In this document: in pieces, positions 33,879 through 42,444 of the stretch
Layout of the letters: each line of letters starts with the position of its first letter
Numbering within the stretch: the stretch's first letter is position 1
Assembly (NCBI GenBank): GCA_016841645.1
Contig: JAENYS010000002.1
Coordinates: 62,001 to 126,000, forward strand
Source of the DNA: Desulfoscipio geothermicus
GTDB taxonomy: Bacteria > Bacillota > Desulfotomaculia > Desulfotomaculales > Desulfallaceae
Length of the DNA: 64,000 nucleotides
Direction: 5' to 3'
Made by a program: the position numbers and the translations under genes
Notes under the pieces: generated by a model
What the model saw: the letters and a program-made list of their open reading frames with translations, nothing else
What the model was told of the DNA's origin: nothing
Database searches by the model: none

Positions 33879-35585
33879 TTGCTGCCCTCACAAAAGCGTC
33901 GCATGGCAGCTTCCTTTTGGTTTATGGTGCTGGCATTTGGGCTGGTTCTGGCGCATCTTTACCAAATTCAGCTACAGAGCTATAAATATGCCCGGCAAGC
34001 CTTCGAAACGGGTGCCCAGGGGGTAGCCCTGGAACAATTCATCCGGGGTGAAATAACTGACCGGCAGGGTCTTTCACTGACCGGTAGTAACTATGCCAAC
34101 CGGGTGGTTGTTTTTCCCGCACTGATGAATGAAAAAGAGCGCTTGCTGCAGCAATTGGCAGCTATTTTAAACTTGGACGCGAAGCAGTTAAAAGAGCGGG
34201 CCCAGCGTGGCGCATTTTATATTGACAAAACCTTGCCGGACAGCACCTGCAAGGCGTTGCAGCAGGCTGAGCTGTCGGGCATAAAAATACTGCCTGTATA
34301 CCGGCGTTATGGAAGCAAGCCGCTGGCTGTACATATCACCGGACAAATCGGTAAAATTTGCAGCCGTGAACAGTTTGCCCGGCTGCAAAGCGCAGGTAAC
34401 AAAGCGTATCAGCTGGGGGACTGGGTAGGCCAGTCCGGCCTGGAGTATTTCTATGAACAGCAGCTTAAGGGCACGCTGGCCAAACGCTGGGCCGGAGTCC
34501 AGGTGGATGCCCTAGGCAGAGTGATCCAGGGGCCGGGGGTGCTTGTAGATAGCTCGGACAGCGATCCTGGTCGCCTGAACGTAGTTACTACTATTGACGT
34601 GCGGGTGCAGCGTATTGTCGAGGATGTCATGGACCGGCATATTGCGAACGGGGCGGTAGTAGTTATGCAGGCAGGCACCGGAGATATCCTGGCTATGGCC
34701 AGCCGCCCCGGTTATCACCCGGAATTCTTCCGGGACGTATCAAGTATTGACGAAATGCCCGGCGAATTATTTGTGGATCACTGCACTGCGTTGTTCCAGC
34801 CAGGTTCTGTTTTTAAAGTGGTTTTGGCAGCTGCTGCCCTGGAAGAAGGCCTGGTGCAGCCGGCTACCGTTTTTGACTGCGCGGGTGCTGCCGCGCAGCC
34901 GGTGCGCTGCTGGAATGCTGCCGGGCACGGCAGGATAAGTTTTGAGCAGGCCTTTGCCGGTTCTTGCAACCCTGCTTTTGTGGAAATCGGGAACCGGCTG
35001 GGAGCCGGTACCATTATCAGGTATGCTGCGGCCTTTGGTCTGGACAAACAAAAAATATCCGGCTACCCGGTACCGGTAGATATGCACCAGGATTTATCGC
35101 TCATTGCCGGGCAATACAGCCTGGCCAACAGCAGCGTCGGCCAGGGGCCGGTGCTGGTTACACCGGTGCAGGTAACGGCGATGATGAATACTATAGCCAG
35201 CGGTGGCAGTTATTACACTCCCCGCCTGGTGACCAGTATGAGCGATGACAGCGGCCGGCTAGTGCGGCAATTTAGCGCGGACCAGCCTGAGCAAGCGGTT
35301 TCCCCGGCTACGGTCGCCCAGCTGCGGGCATTATTGCACGAAGTTACCGAATCCGGCGTGGGTCAAAAAGCTGCCTTGCCCGGTGTTGGCAGTGCCGGTA
35401 AGACGGGTTCCGCCCAGGTGAACGCGTACGACGAGGAAAAGGTGGATGCCTGGTTTGCCGGATATGTGCCCGACGACAACCCAAGGTATGTCATAACCGT
35501 GCTGGTGCGTGGCGGCCAAAGTGGTGGTGATACTGCAGCACCTCTGTTTCGAGAAATAGCAGCCCGGAGCATGGATATAGAATAG
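33879..35585 (+). CDS. Class B penicillin-binding protein (PbpI/SpoVD-like transpeptidase)
   Basis: Membrane-anchored D,D-transpeptidase of 568 aa. The N-terminal helix FWFMVLAFGLVLAHLYQIQL is followed by a dimerisation domain and the transpeptidase domain. Catalytic motifs: SVFK (Ser310-Lys313, in QPGSVFK), SCN (362-364) and KTGSA (508-512). All three are intact. The start is TTG 33879 after GGAAAGGGG. B. subtilis has pbpI (yrrR) near the U32 genes, so a PbpI-like role is likely, but a sporulation PBP is not excluded. No PASTA domains are present. Confidence 0.9.
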   Translation: MLPSQKRRMAASFWFMVLAFGLVLAHLYQIQLQSYKYARQAFETGAQGVALEQFIRGEITDRQGLSLTGSNYANRVVVFPALMNEKERLLQQLAAILNLDAKQLKERAQRGAFYIDKTLPDSTCKALQQAELSGIKILPVYRRYGSKPLAVHITGQIGKICSREQFARLQSAGNKAYQLGDWVGQSGLEYFYEQQLKGTLAKRWAGVQVDALGRVIQGPGVLVDSSDSDPGRLNVVTTIDVRVQRIVEDVMDRHIANGAVVVMQAGTGDILAMASRPGYHPEFFRDVSSIDEMPGELFVDHCTALFQPGSVFKVVLAAAALEEGLVQPATVFDCAGAAAQPVRCWNAAGHGRISFEQAFAGSCNPAFVEIGNRLGAGTIIRYAAAFGLDKQKISGYPVPVDMHQDLSLIAGQYSLANSSVGQGPVLVTPVQVTAMMNTIASGGSYYTPRLVTSMSDDSGRLVRQFSADQPEQAVSPATVAQLRALLHEVTESGVGQKAALPGVGSAGKTGSAQVNAYDEEKVDAWFAGYVPDDNPRYVITVLVRGGQSGGDTAAPLFREIAARSMDIE

Positions 35586-35627
35586 AATGCGCGACCGGTT
35601 GGAGACTGATGAGATCCTCTGTGCAGA

Positions 35628-35656
35628 TTGACTAGTTAGTTGCATTAGAGTAGAAT
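35628..35656 (+). promoter_or_regulatory. Promoter of the triple-HTH regulator
   Basis: TTGACT (35628-35633), a 17-bp spacer and TAGAAT (35651-35656), about 67 bp before ATG 35723. Confidence 0.7.
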
Positions 35657-35722
35657 ATTAGTTAAAATATGTTACCGTTAATAGATATTGCAGTAATTTG
35701 TTCTAATACAGGAGTGTTTAAA

Positions 35723-36493
35723 ATGATTGTGAGAGGAGAACAAATTCGGGCATTGCGGGAAGAGCGTGGTTATACATTGCAAGAATTAGCCGGACGGGCT
35801 AATCTGTCTCTTTCTTATCTCAGCGAAATAGAGAGGGACTCCAAGAGGCCTTCGCTTAAAACTATAGATAAGCTTGCCAACGCTCTGGATGTTTCCAAAA
35901 CCCAGTTTATTATCGGGGATGTTACCGACACAAGCCTCTCCATCGGAGATAAAATCCGTATGCTTCGGGCAGAAAAAAAATTATCCTCGAATGATCTGTC
36001 TCGGCGGGTGGATATATCTAATTCTTATTTAAGCGAAATAGAAAGGGGTACCGTTGTTCCCGCGCTGAATACCTTAAAACGTATAGCCGAAGATTTGGAA
36101 GTGCCGGTGTATTCAATTATGGGCCAGGTGGGCACGTTGGGTTATAGACTAAAAGCGTTGCGGGAAGAACACGGGCTTACCCAGGCCCAGCTGGCCAACT
36201 TGGCCGGTGTTACCGCCGGGCTGATCGGTCAAATTGAACATGGCAAGGTGCAGCCTTCTTTAAAAACGCTGGATAAATTAGCCCAAGTGATGGGAGTATC
36301 TCCCTGCTATTTCATTATGGAACCGGGCGCAGTGGACGAGCTGCTCAGCATAATGAACCCGGAGCTCCGTGAATTAATGATGCATCCTAATGTGCAAGCT
36401 ATTTTAAATTTGGTGTGTAACCTTAATGAGAAGGAACTGCAGTTTATTTTGAATTTTATCCAGCTGTTCAAACGGTCCGGGATATCTATTTAG
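35723..36493 (+). CDS. Regulator with three tandem XRE/HTH_3 domains
   Basis: A 256-aa protein built of three Cro/C1-type helix-turn-helix repeats at about residues 4-60, 75-130 and 146-200. Each has its own recognition helix region: LSLSYLSEIERDSKRPSLKT, ISNSYLSEIERGTVVPALNT and VTAGLIGQIEHGKVQPSLKT. The last 55 residues are helical (NPELRELMMHPNVQAIL, then LNEKELQFILNFIQLF), probably for oligomerisation. No enzymatic domain. ATG 35723 follows GGAG by 8 nt. Three HTH copies in one chain are unusual, since most XRE proteins have one. The target is unknown; the neighbours are a PBP and an FmdB protein. Confidence 0.85.
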   Translation: MIVRGEQIRALREERGYTLQELAGRANLSLSYLSEIERDSKRPSLKTIDKLANALDVSKTQFIIGDVTDTSLSIGDKIRMLRAEKKLSSNDLSRRVDISNSYLSEIERGTVVPALNTLKRIAEDLEVPVYSIMGQVGTLGYRLKALREEHGLTQAQLANLAGVTAGLIGQIEHGKVQPSLKTLDKLAQVMGVSPCYFIMEPGAVDELLSIMNPELRELMMHPNVQAILNLVCNLNEKELQFILNFIQLFKRSGISI

Positions 36494-36625
36494 TTGGTGT
36501 ATATTTAGCTGCTTGCCAAAAAAACATCTATATATTAATATATAAATATATATGGCAAAGGGTTGCCAATGTGGACAGCTTGTTATGCGATGAGGTTGTG
36601 ATAGCTGATAAGGAGGTGGAAGCAG

Positions 36626-36844
36626 ATGCCTAACTATGATTTCCGCTGTACCGAGTGCGGACACAAATTCTCCGTACAGGTAAGTATGAGCGATAAAGAC
36701 AAGGTTACCTGTCCCGGCTGTAGTGGTAAAAAAGTGGAGCAGTTATTCACGGGTTGTATGGTGAGCACCGGTGGTGCTAGTGACATCGGCTGCGACTTTG
36801 GCTGCGGTATGCCGGGCGCCGGTGGTGGTTTTGGCGGTGGCTGA
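36626..36844 (+). CDS. FmdB family zinc-ribbon protein
   Basis: A 72-aa protein with the FmdB N-terminus MPNYDFRCTECGHKFS (YxCxxCG) and the second zinc pair CPGC at about residue 31, followed by a Gly-rich, Cys-containing tail (GCDFGCGMPG). AGGAGGTGG precedes the ATG. Members are putative regulators of formamidase or oxidoreductase genes, but the role is not established. The molybdenum-cofactor gene mobA lies 250 bp downstream; whether this is meaningful is unclear. Confidence 0.87.
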   Translation: MPNYDFRCTECGHKFSVQVSMSDKDKVTCPGCSGKKVEQLFTGCMVSTGGASDIGCDFGCGMPGAGGGFGGG

Positions 36845-36854
36845 GGAATACAAC

Positions 36855-36887
36855 ATTAAACCGGTCGTGGGCCGGTTTAATTATTTA
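36855..36887 (+). terminator. Terminator of the fmdB-like gene
   Basis: ATTAAACCGG (36855-36864) pairs perfectly with CCGGTTTAAT (36872-36881) around a 7-nt loop, followed by TATTTA. Confidence 0.7.
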
Positions 36888-37090
36888 CTAGAACGCTTGA
36901 TGATAAAGAATGTGCTCCTATGCGCTGATCTCTGGTCAGGCAGCCGGGGATTTTTTATTGGGTAAATAAATAAGACATTGACGGGAAAAATTGAAAATGA
37001 AAGGAAAATGATTTAATGTGTAGAATAAAATGTGAATAACAAAGTATGCAGCACCGGAGTTTGTTGAATAAGCACTAACGATAGGAGTTG

Positions 37091-37714
37091 ATGACCCCGT
37101 TGTCACATCAAGCGGCAGCTATTTCCGGAATAATACTGGCGGGTGGCAAAAGTGCCCGAATGGGTACCGACAAGGCATTGCTTAAGGTAGGAACGTATTA
37201 TATTATCGAGCGCATTGCCGGTGTTTTAAGAACGCTGGTGGATGAAATAATTATTGTAACCGATCGTCCGGAAAGGTATGCTAAGTATGGGGATAGAACC
37301 ACCGGTGATATTATGCCCGGGAACGGGCCGATGGGAGGCATACACGCCGGACTGGTGCAGGCAACCTATCCCCGGGTGCTGGTGACAGCCTGCGACCTTC
37401 CTTTTATCAGCACCCCGGTGGGACGTTTGATGATTCAAAACGCGGCGGATTACGATGTAGTAGTACCCTGCTATAGGGGATATTTTGAACCGCTGTATGC
37501 CCTGTACAATAAGAGCTGTATAAAAGTCTTTGAACAGCACCTAACCCGAAGGCTAATTAAAATAACTCGCTTATACGAAGAGTTAAATGCCAGGTGCCTT
37601 GAGGAAGAAGAAATGTCAAAGGTGGAGCCGCACCTGGAACGTGTTTTTTTTAATTTAAACACACCTGATGATATAATTAAGGCTCAAGCATGGAGTGCTG
37701 AACTTAAAAAATAG
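37091..37714 (+). CDS. mobA: Molybdenum cofactor guanylyltransferase MobA
   Basis: A 207-aa nucleotidyltransferase that attaches GMP to molybdopterin to form the guanine dinucleotide cofactor. The signature ISGIILAGGKSARMGTDKALL (GTP-binding loop, Lys) is at residues 12-32, and the metal-binding Asp in VTACDLPFI follows. ATG 37091 is 3 nt from AGGAG, and TTG 37100 would be better spaced, so the start is uncertain by a few codons. It indicates a molybdo- or tungsto-enzyme elsewhere (formate dehydrogenase type, inference). The 240 bp upstream contain no clear riboswitch. Confidence 0.9.
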   Translation: MTPLSHQAAAISGIILAGGKSARMGTDKALLKVGTYYIIERIAGVLRTLVDEIIIVTDRPERYAKYGDRTTGDIMPGNGPMGGIHAGLVQATYPRVLVTACDLPFISTPVGRLMIQNAADYDVVVPCYRGYFEPLYALYNKSCIKVFEQHLTRRLIKITRLYEELNARCLEEEEMSKVEPHLERVFFNLNTPDDIIKAQAWSAELKK

Positions 37715-37777
37715 GGTAACAATATATAGAATACATATGGAATATTATGGCTTGTTAATGCCGTTAAGGAGAGCTGG

Positions 37778-38308
37778 ATGCTGCGTATTTTTTACCCAAA
37801 TATGTATGTACCCTCAATTTTGGATATTAGCCCGGATGAATTGCATAAACAAGGCATCACTACAATACTGCTGGATTTGGATAACACCATAGTGCCCCGG
37901 GACCTCGATAAGTTATCCAATGAAATAAAGACCTGGCTTACCGGTATGCAGCAAAGAGGCTTTAAGCTCTGTATCGTATCCAACAACAGTACGGCCAGGG
38001 TAAGCGCACTGGCCGGGCCGCTTAAGATACCCTGGGTGGTTAGAGCGTTAAAACCCCTGCGGCGGGCTTTTGTGCGAGCCATACGTTTGGTTGATGCCAC
38101 CCCTGAGGAAACCGTGGTGGTGGGCGATCAAATATTTACCGATATATTGGGTGGAAACATGCTGGGCATGTTTACCATACTTGTAGTGCCTATGCCCGGC
38201 AAAGAATTCTGGGGTACCAAGTTAATCAACCGGCGCTTGGAAAAAGTGGTACTGGCCCGCATAGCCCGCCTGGTGTCCCATAAGGATAAACAGTATTATG
38301 TCAGGTGA
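37778..38308 (+). CDS. yqeG: YqeG family HAD phosphatase
   Basis: HAD-superfamily phosphatase (class IIIA) of 176 aa. Motif I LLDLDNTIVP (about residues 31-40), motif II VSNNS, motif III Lys in RALKPLRRAF, and motif IV GDQIFTDILGG are complete. The N-terminus FYPNMYVPSILDI is typical of YqeG. AAGGAGAG precedes ATG 37778. In B. subtilis yqeG heads yqeG-yqeH-aroE, and here aroE follows after 15 bp, supporting the call; the ribosome-assembly GTPase yqeH is absent between them. The physiological substrate is unproven. Confidence 0.92.
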   Translation: MLRIFYPNMYVPSILDISPDELHKQGITTILLDLDNTIVPRDLDKLSNEIKTWLTGMQQRGFKLCIVSNNSTARVSALAGPLKIPWVVRALKPLRRAFVRAIRLVDATPEETVVVGDQIFTDILGGNMLGMFTILVVPMPGKEFWGTKLINRRLEKVVLARIARLVSHKDKQYYVR

Positions 38309-38323
38309 AAGGGGCAGCGCTAG

Positions 38324-39241
38324 ATGGATGACGGTAAGCTAATTACAGGGCAGGTTAATAAAGGCGTTACAGTCGCTATCGACGGCCGGACCATTGTGTT
38401 TTGTATTATTGGTCACCCGGTGGCCCAAAGTTATTCACCGGTCATGCAAAATGCGGCGCTACGCGGCATGGGGTTAAACGGCGTATACGTGCCCTTTTCC
38501 CCGTCGCCGGAAAACCTGGCCGAGGCCGTAGCGGGCCTGCGGGCGATGGGCATTGCCGGGGCTAATGTGACAGTACCGTACAAAGAGGCTGTTATGCCAT
38601 ATCTTGATGAACTGTCCGAAACCGCCTTGTTTTATGGAGCAGTGAACACCATTGTTAACCGGCAGGGCCGGCTGGTTGGTCACAATACCGACGGGCCGGG
38701 TTTTATTAGGGCTTTGCAGGAAAACCAGGGCTTTGACCCCTCTCGGGGCCCTGCCCTGATTCTGGGGGCGGGAGGCGCGGCCCGTGCGGTATTGCTGGCC
38801 CTGGCGCAAGCCGGCTGCCCGGAGCTAGCGCTGGTCAATCGCCACAGGGACCGGGCCCGGGCACTGGCTGAGGCTGTGCGTGTTAAGGCCGGCTTGCGGG
38901 CGCGCGTTCTGGAGTGGAATGCCGGTGACCGCAGCCTGGCGGATTTTGCCCGGCAGGCTGCGCTGGTGGTCAATACCACTCCGCTGGGCATGTCCGGACA
39001 CAGCGTGGGCGACTGGCCGCTGCCCGGCGGGATCCCCGGCAGTGGCCAGCTGGCTTACGACCTGGTTTATAACCCGCCCGTGACACCTTTTATCACCAGG
39101 GCGGCCGGTAACGGGGCGGCGGTCGCCAACGGCTTGGGCATGCTATTGCACCAAGGCGTGCTTGCATTGGAAGCGTGGACCGGTTTGCCGGCCCCCCTTG
39201 TCATAATGCGGCAAGCCTTGCAGCGGCAGGCGGGTATTTAA
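38324..39241 (+). CDS. aroE: Shikimate dehydrogenase
   Basis: NADPH-dependent reduction of 3-dehydroshikimate, 305 aa. Substrate residues in SYSPVMQNAAL and the catalytic Lys in VTVPYKEAV are present, with NTDGPGF and the NADP-binding glycine motif LGAGGAARAVLLAL. The end LGMLLHQGVLALEAWTG is characteristic. An N-terminal extension of about 20 residues precedes the usual start (TIVFCIIGHPV). AAAGGGG precedes ATG 38324. First gene of the aroE-aroC-aroK-aroB group making chorismate precursors. Confidence 0.95.
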   Translation: MDDGKLITGQVNKGVTVAIDGRTIVFCIIGHPVAQSYSPVMQNAALRGMGLNGVYVPFSPSPENLAEAVAGLRAMGIAGANVTVPYKEAVMPYLDELSETALFYGAVNTIVNRQGRLVGHNTDGPGFIRALQENQGFDPSRGPALILGAGGAARAVLLALAQAGCPELALVNRHRDRARALAEAVRVKAGLRARVLEWNAGDRSLADFARQAALVVNTTPLGMSGHSVGDWPLPGGIPGSGQLAYDLVYNPPVTPFITRAAGNGAAVANGLGMLLHQGVLALEAWTGLPAPLVIMRQALQRQAGI

Positions 39242-39278
39242 CATAACAAGCTTAATTGCGAAAGGACGGATGATTTAA

Positions 39279-40439
39279 TTGCTGCGATACCTTACGGCCG
39301 GGGAATCCCACGGCCCTACTCTTACCACTATATTGGACGGTATCCCGGCGGGTCTGAACATTCAGGCTAATTGCATAGATTTACATCTGGGCAGGCGCCA
39401 GGGTGGTTACGGGCGGGGCGGCAGAATGGGCATTGAATATGATTATGTCATTATCAACTCCGGAGTCCGGGGCGGGCTGACCACGGGTGCCCCGGTAACC
39501 CTGGTGATAACCAATAAGGACTGGGATAACTGGAGCCAAGTAATGGCACCGGGTCCTGAAGCCGACCTGGAATCAAACAATGTCACGCGCCCTCGGCCCG
39601 GTCATGCTGACCTAACCGGAGCCATAAAGTATGGGCACCGGGATATACGCAACGTGCTGGAACGTTCCAGCGCCCGGGAAACAGCGGCCCGGGTGGCAGC
39701 AGGCTCGGTAGCCCGCCTGCTGCTGGAGGAACTGGGCATCAAGCTGGTGGGCCACGTTGTGCAGATAGGCAGCGTCAGGGCTCCTGAAACCGAACTGGAT
39801 GCGGAACAACTAGAGTTAGCGATGCTCAGATCTCCGGTATACTGCGCCGATGCAGAGGCTACCGAGGCCATGAGGAAGGAAATAAGCCAAGCCAGGGCTA
39901 CGGGAGATTCGCTGGGAGGGATCTTTGAAATAAATGTTTTCGGCCTGCCTGTAGGCCTGGGTAGCTATACCCAGAGGGATCGCACGCTGGACGGGCGGCT
40001 GGCCGGAGCTCTGATGAGCATTCAAGCCATCAAGGGCGTTGAGATTGGAGCCGGTTTTGCCGCGGCGGCCGCCAAGGGCTCCGAGCTGCACGACGAGATT
40101 TTTTACAACTTCGAAGAGGGATTTTACCGGCAGACCAATAACGCCGGGGGTATTGAGGGCGGTATGTCCAACGGTGCGCCGCTGGTGCTGCGAGCGGCCA
40201 TGAAACCCATTCCCACTCTGTACAGACCGCTGTACACCGTGGATATAAAAACCAAAATGCCCGCCGGCGCAACGGTGGAGCGTTCGGATACCTGTGCCGT
40301 GTCTGCGGCCAGCGTAGTGGGCGAGGCTGTCGTGGCATGGGAACTGGCAGTGGCGCTGCTGGAAAAATTCGGCGGAGATACGATGCGGGAAATCAAGGAG
40401 AGAGTTGCAGCTTACCGTGAGTATCAAAAAAATATCTAA
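39279..40439 (+). CDS. aroC: Chorismate synthase
   Basis: FMN-dependent enzyme of 386 aa converting EPSP to chorismate. [21 protein letters not shown] at the N-terminus, [34 protein letters not shown] and the late [16 protein letters not shown] are the family signatures. The TTG start at 39279 is used because the conserved [11 protein letters not shown] begins there and AAAGGACGG is upstream. The order aroC-aroK-aroB, with 50 bp and then a 1-bp stop/start overlap, indicates one operon. Confidence 0.96.
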   Translation: MLRYLTAGESHGPTLTTILDGIPAGLNIQANCIDLHLGRRQGGYGRGGRMGIEYDYVIINSGVRGGLTTGAPVTLVITNKDWDNWSQVMAPGPEADLESNNVTRPRPGHADLTGAIKYGHRDIRNVLERSSARETAARVAAGSVARLLLEELGIKLVGHVVQIGSVRAPETELDAEQLELAMLRSPVYCADAEATEAMRKEISQARATGDSLGGIFEINVFGLPVGLGSYTQRDRTLDGRLAGALMSIQAIKGVEIGAGFAAAAAKGSELHDEIFYNFEEGFYRQTNNAGGIEGGMSNGAPLVLRAAMKPIPTLYRPLYTVDIKTKMPAGATVERSDTCAVSAASVVGEAVVAWELAVALLEKFGGDTMREIKERVAAYREYQKNI

Positions 40440-40489
40440 GCGTTCGTTGGATGGCTGTAATCTGCTTGATCTAACCGGAAAGGATACCA

Positions 40490-41008
40490 ATGAAAAAAAA
40501 TATAGTGCTAATTGGTTTTATGGGCTCGGGTAAATCAACGCTGGGTCGGCGGCTGGCCAAGCGGCTTGGCTATAAGTTTATCGATACGGACAGTGCAATA
40601 GAACAGGTAACCGGTAAAACAGTGGAGCAAATATTTCGCAAAGATGGTGAGATCAGGTTTCGCTCGGAGGAAAAGCTGCTGGCGCGTAAACTGTCCGATC
40701 GGTCCGGGCTGGTGATCGCTACGGGCGGCGGCCTTGTGCTGAACCCGGAGAACGTGGAATTATTAAAACAAAACGGTGCGCTTATTTGCCTGCGGGCTGA
40801 TCCCAAAATTATTCTGCAGCGGGTGAGAAGCAAAAAACGCCGGCCCTTGCTCAGCAAAGGGAATCTACTCGAAAACATCATCAGATTAAGCAAGGAACGG
40901 GAAAGCGCCTACGCAATAGCAGAGTTGACAGTGGACACCGGCAAGCATAATTATGAAGAGGTACTTAATCAAATAAAAAGATTCTTAGAGCAAAAAGGAT
41001 ATATATAA
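40490..41008 (+). CDS. aroK: Shikimate kinase
   Basis: P-loop kinase of 172 aa phosphorylating shikimate. Walker A GFMGSGKSTLGRRLA (residues 8-22), the shikimate-binding FIDTDSAIE and FR.SEEKLL regions, and GGGLVLNPEN are intact; the lid RSKKRRPLL follows. ATG 40490 has AAAGGAT upstream. Its TAA overlaps the aroB ATG by one base (TAATG), implying translational coupling. Confidence 0.95.
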   Translation: MKKNIVLIGFMGSGKSTLGRRLAKRLGYKFIDTDSAIEQVTGKTVEQIFRKDGEIRFRSEEKLLARKLSDRSGLVIATGGGLVLNPENVELLKQNGALICLRADPKIILQRVRSKKRRPLLSKGNLLENIIRLSKERESAYAIAELTVDTGKHNYEEVLNQIKRFLEQKGYI

Positions 41009-42096
41009 TGACGGAAGTAAGGATCGATTTAGACAGCCGTTCCTACCGCATTGTGATTGGCAGCGGCTTATTGGACCACGCCGGCGAGTTGGTTGCCGGG
41101 CTGTCTGTGGGCCGCAAAGTCCTTTTAGTCACCAATACCACGGTAGGCCCGCTTTACGCCGGGCGGGTGACCGACAGTCTGGCCCGGGCGGGCTTGGAAG
41201 TAAACCTTGCCGAGGTGCCCGACGGGGAGCAGTATAAATCCCTCTCCAGCGCCGAGCTGCTTTATGACCGTGCTTTTGCCGCAGGCCTGGACCGGCGCTC
41301 GATGGTGGTGGCTCTGGGCGGCGGGGTAGTAGGCGACCTGGCCGGCTTTGTGGCGGCCACCTACATGCGGGGAGTGCCTTTTGTGCAGCTGCCCACTACC
41401 TTGCTGGCTCAGGTGGACAGCAGTGTAGGTGGCAAGGTGGCCGTGAACCACCCGCGGGGCAAAAACATTATCGGTGCTTTTTACCAGCCGTCGCTGGTTC
41501 TTTCGGACACGGCCACGCTGTCCACTTTAAACAGTCGTGAACTGCGCTCCGGGCTGGCCGAAGTGATTAAATACGGTATTATCGGTGATGGCCGGTTTTT
41601 TAACTGGCTGGAGCAAAATATGCATCAGGTTTTGGCGCTGGAACCGGAGGCGCTGGCGCGGGTTATCGAGCAGTCTTGCAGCAACAAAGCCCGGGTGGTG
41701 GAACAGGATGAAACCGAACAAGGCGCTCGTGCCCTGTTAAACCTTGGCCATACAGCCGGCCACGCCATCGAGGCCCTGGCCGGCTTTGGACACTATACTC
41801 ACGGCGAGGCTGTAGCCATAGGCACTGTCGTAGCTGCGCAGCTGGGAGTGCAGCTGGGCATGCTGTCCCGGGAGGCGGCTGAAAGAATCACCGGCCTGCT
41901 GCGCCAGACGGGCCTGCCAACCACCATACCGGTGGAGCCGGCTGCAGCGGACATTATAACTGCTATGTATGGAGATAAAAAGACTGTTGGCGGAGCAATA
42001 ACGTTCGTTGTGCCGGTGGACACAGGCCGGGCGATCATATACCCCAATACAGCGGAGGAAGACATCAGACGGGCTATTGCTGCAGCACGGTCATAG
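41008..42096 (+). CDS. aroB: 3-Dehydroquinate synthase
   Basis: NAD- and metal-dependent cyclisation of DAHP to 3-dehydroquinate, 362 aa. GGGVVGDLAGFVAATYMRG, PTTLLAQVDSSVGGK, the nucleotide and metal site E in LAEVIKYG, and the metal-binding GHTAGHAIE with HGEAVAIG are all present. Start ATG 41008 overlaps the aroK stop, with AAAGGA upstream. A terminator lies 44 bp after the stop, closing the aro unit. Confidence 0.96.
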   Translation: MTEVRIDLDSRSYRIVIGSGLLDHAGELVAGLSVGRKVLLVTNTTVGPLYAGRVTDSLARAGLEVNLAEVPDGEQYKSLSSAELLYDRAFAAGLDRRSMVVALGGGVVGDLAGFVAATYMRGVPFVQLPTTLLAQVDSSVGGKVAVNHPRGKNIIGAFYQPSLVLSDTATLSTLNSRELRSGLAEVIKYGIIGDGRFFNWLEQNMHQVLALEPEALARVIEQSCSNKARVVEQDETEQGARALLNLGHTAGHAIEALAGFGHYTHGEAVAIGTVVAAQLGVQLGMLSREAAERITGLLRQTGLPTTIPVEPAAADIITAMYGDKKTVGGAITFVVPVDTGRAIIYPNTAEEDIRRAIAAARS

Positions 42097-42139
42097 TAAC
42101 TAGAAGGAATATGCAGAAGCGGAATACCCCATGTTTTGT

Positions 42140-42173
42140 GCGAAATTTGCTGGTAGATTTTTCGCCTTTTTTT
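42140..42173 (+). terminator. Terminator of the aro operon
   Basis: GCGAAA (42140-42145) pairs with TTTCGC (42160-42165), followed by CTTTTTTT. Confidence 0.78.
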
Positions 42174-42185
42174 ACAATAATTATG

Positions 42186-42214
42186 TTGTTATTTACATTT
42201 ATTTTTTTTATAAT
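42186..42214 (+). promoter_or_regulatory. Promoter of the type IV pilus operon
   Basis: TTGTTA (42186-42191), a 17-bp spacer and TATAAT (42209-42214). Transcription is expected near 42221, about 30 nt before the riboswitch. The 348-bp gap between aroB and pilB is fully occupied by terminator, promoter, riboswitch and terminator. Confidence 0.7.
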
Positions 42215-42251
42215 TTGAATATGTTTACAACTAAGATTAATAACATACAAA

Positions 42252-42352
42252 ACCTGAAAAAAGCAACTACTTCGAAAGAAGTATACGCAAAGTTACGGGT
42301 CTAAAGTATATATCTCTCTTTAGTATATACAATGACGGCCGGGCAGCCAGGT
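42252..42352 (+). promoter_or_regulatory. c-di-GMP-I (GEMM-I) riboswitch aptamer
   Basis: Key GEMM features in order: helix P1 ACCTG (42252-42256) with CAGGT (42348-42352); AAAGCAAC; a hairpin CTTC-GAAA-GAAG with the GAAA tetraloop; the highly conserved ACGCAAAGT..ACGGGTCTAA; a P3 hairpin GTATATA/TATATAC (42306-42330); then GACGGCCGGGCAGCC. The 3' strand of P1 overlaps the terminator arm that follows, so ligand binding should prevent termination (ON switch, inference). Confidence 0.9.
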
Positions 42353-42386
42353 GCGGGATCCTACCGGTTCACGCACTTTTCTTTTA
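42349..42386 (+). terminator. Riboswitch expression-platform terminator
   Basis: AGGTGCG (42349-42355) pairs with CGCACTT (42372-42378), with inner GGA/TTC pairs, followed by TTTTCTTTT. Its 5' arm shares 42349-42352 with aptamer helix P1. Confidence 0.82.
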
Positions 42387-42444
42387 CTCTTAATACCTAA
42401 TATAAGCAGGAAAAAACTTACTGATATCGTTGGGGTATAGTGTT

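Noticed and set aside
36888-37090. Possible molybdenum-cofactor riboswitch before mobA
   Set aside because: No conserved Moco-motif elements were found; only a short imperfect stem and an A-rich stretch.
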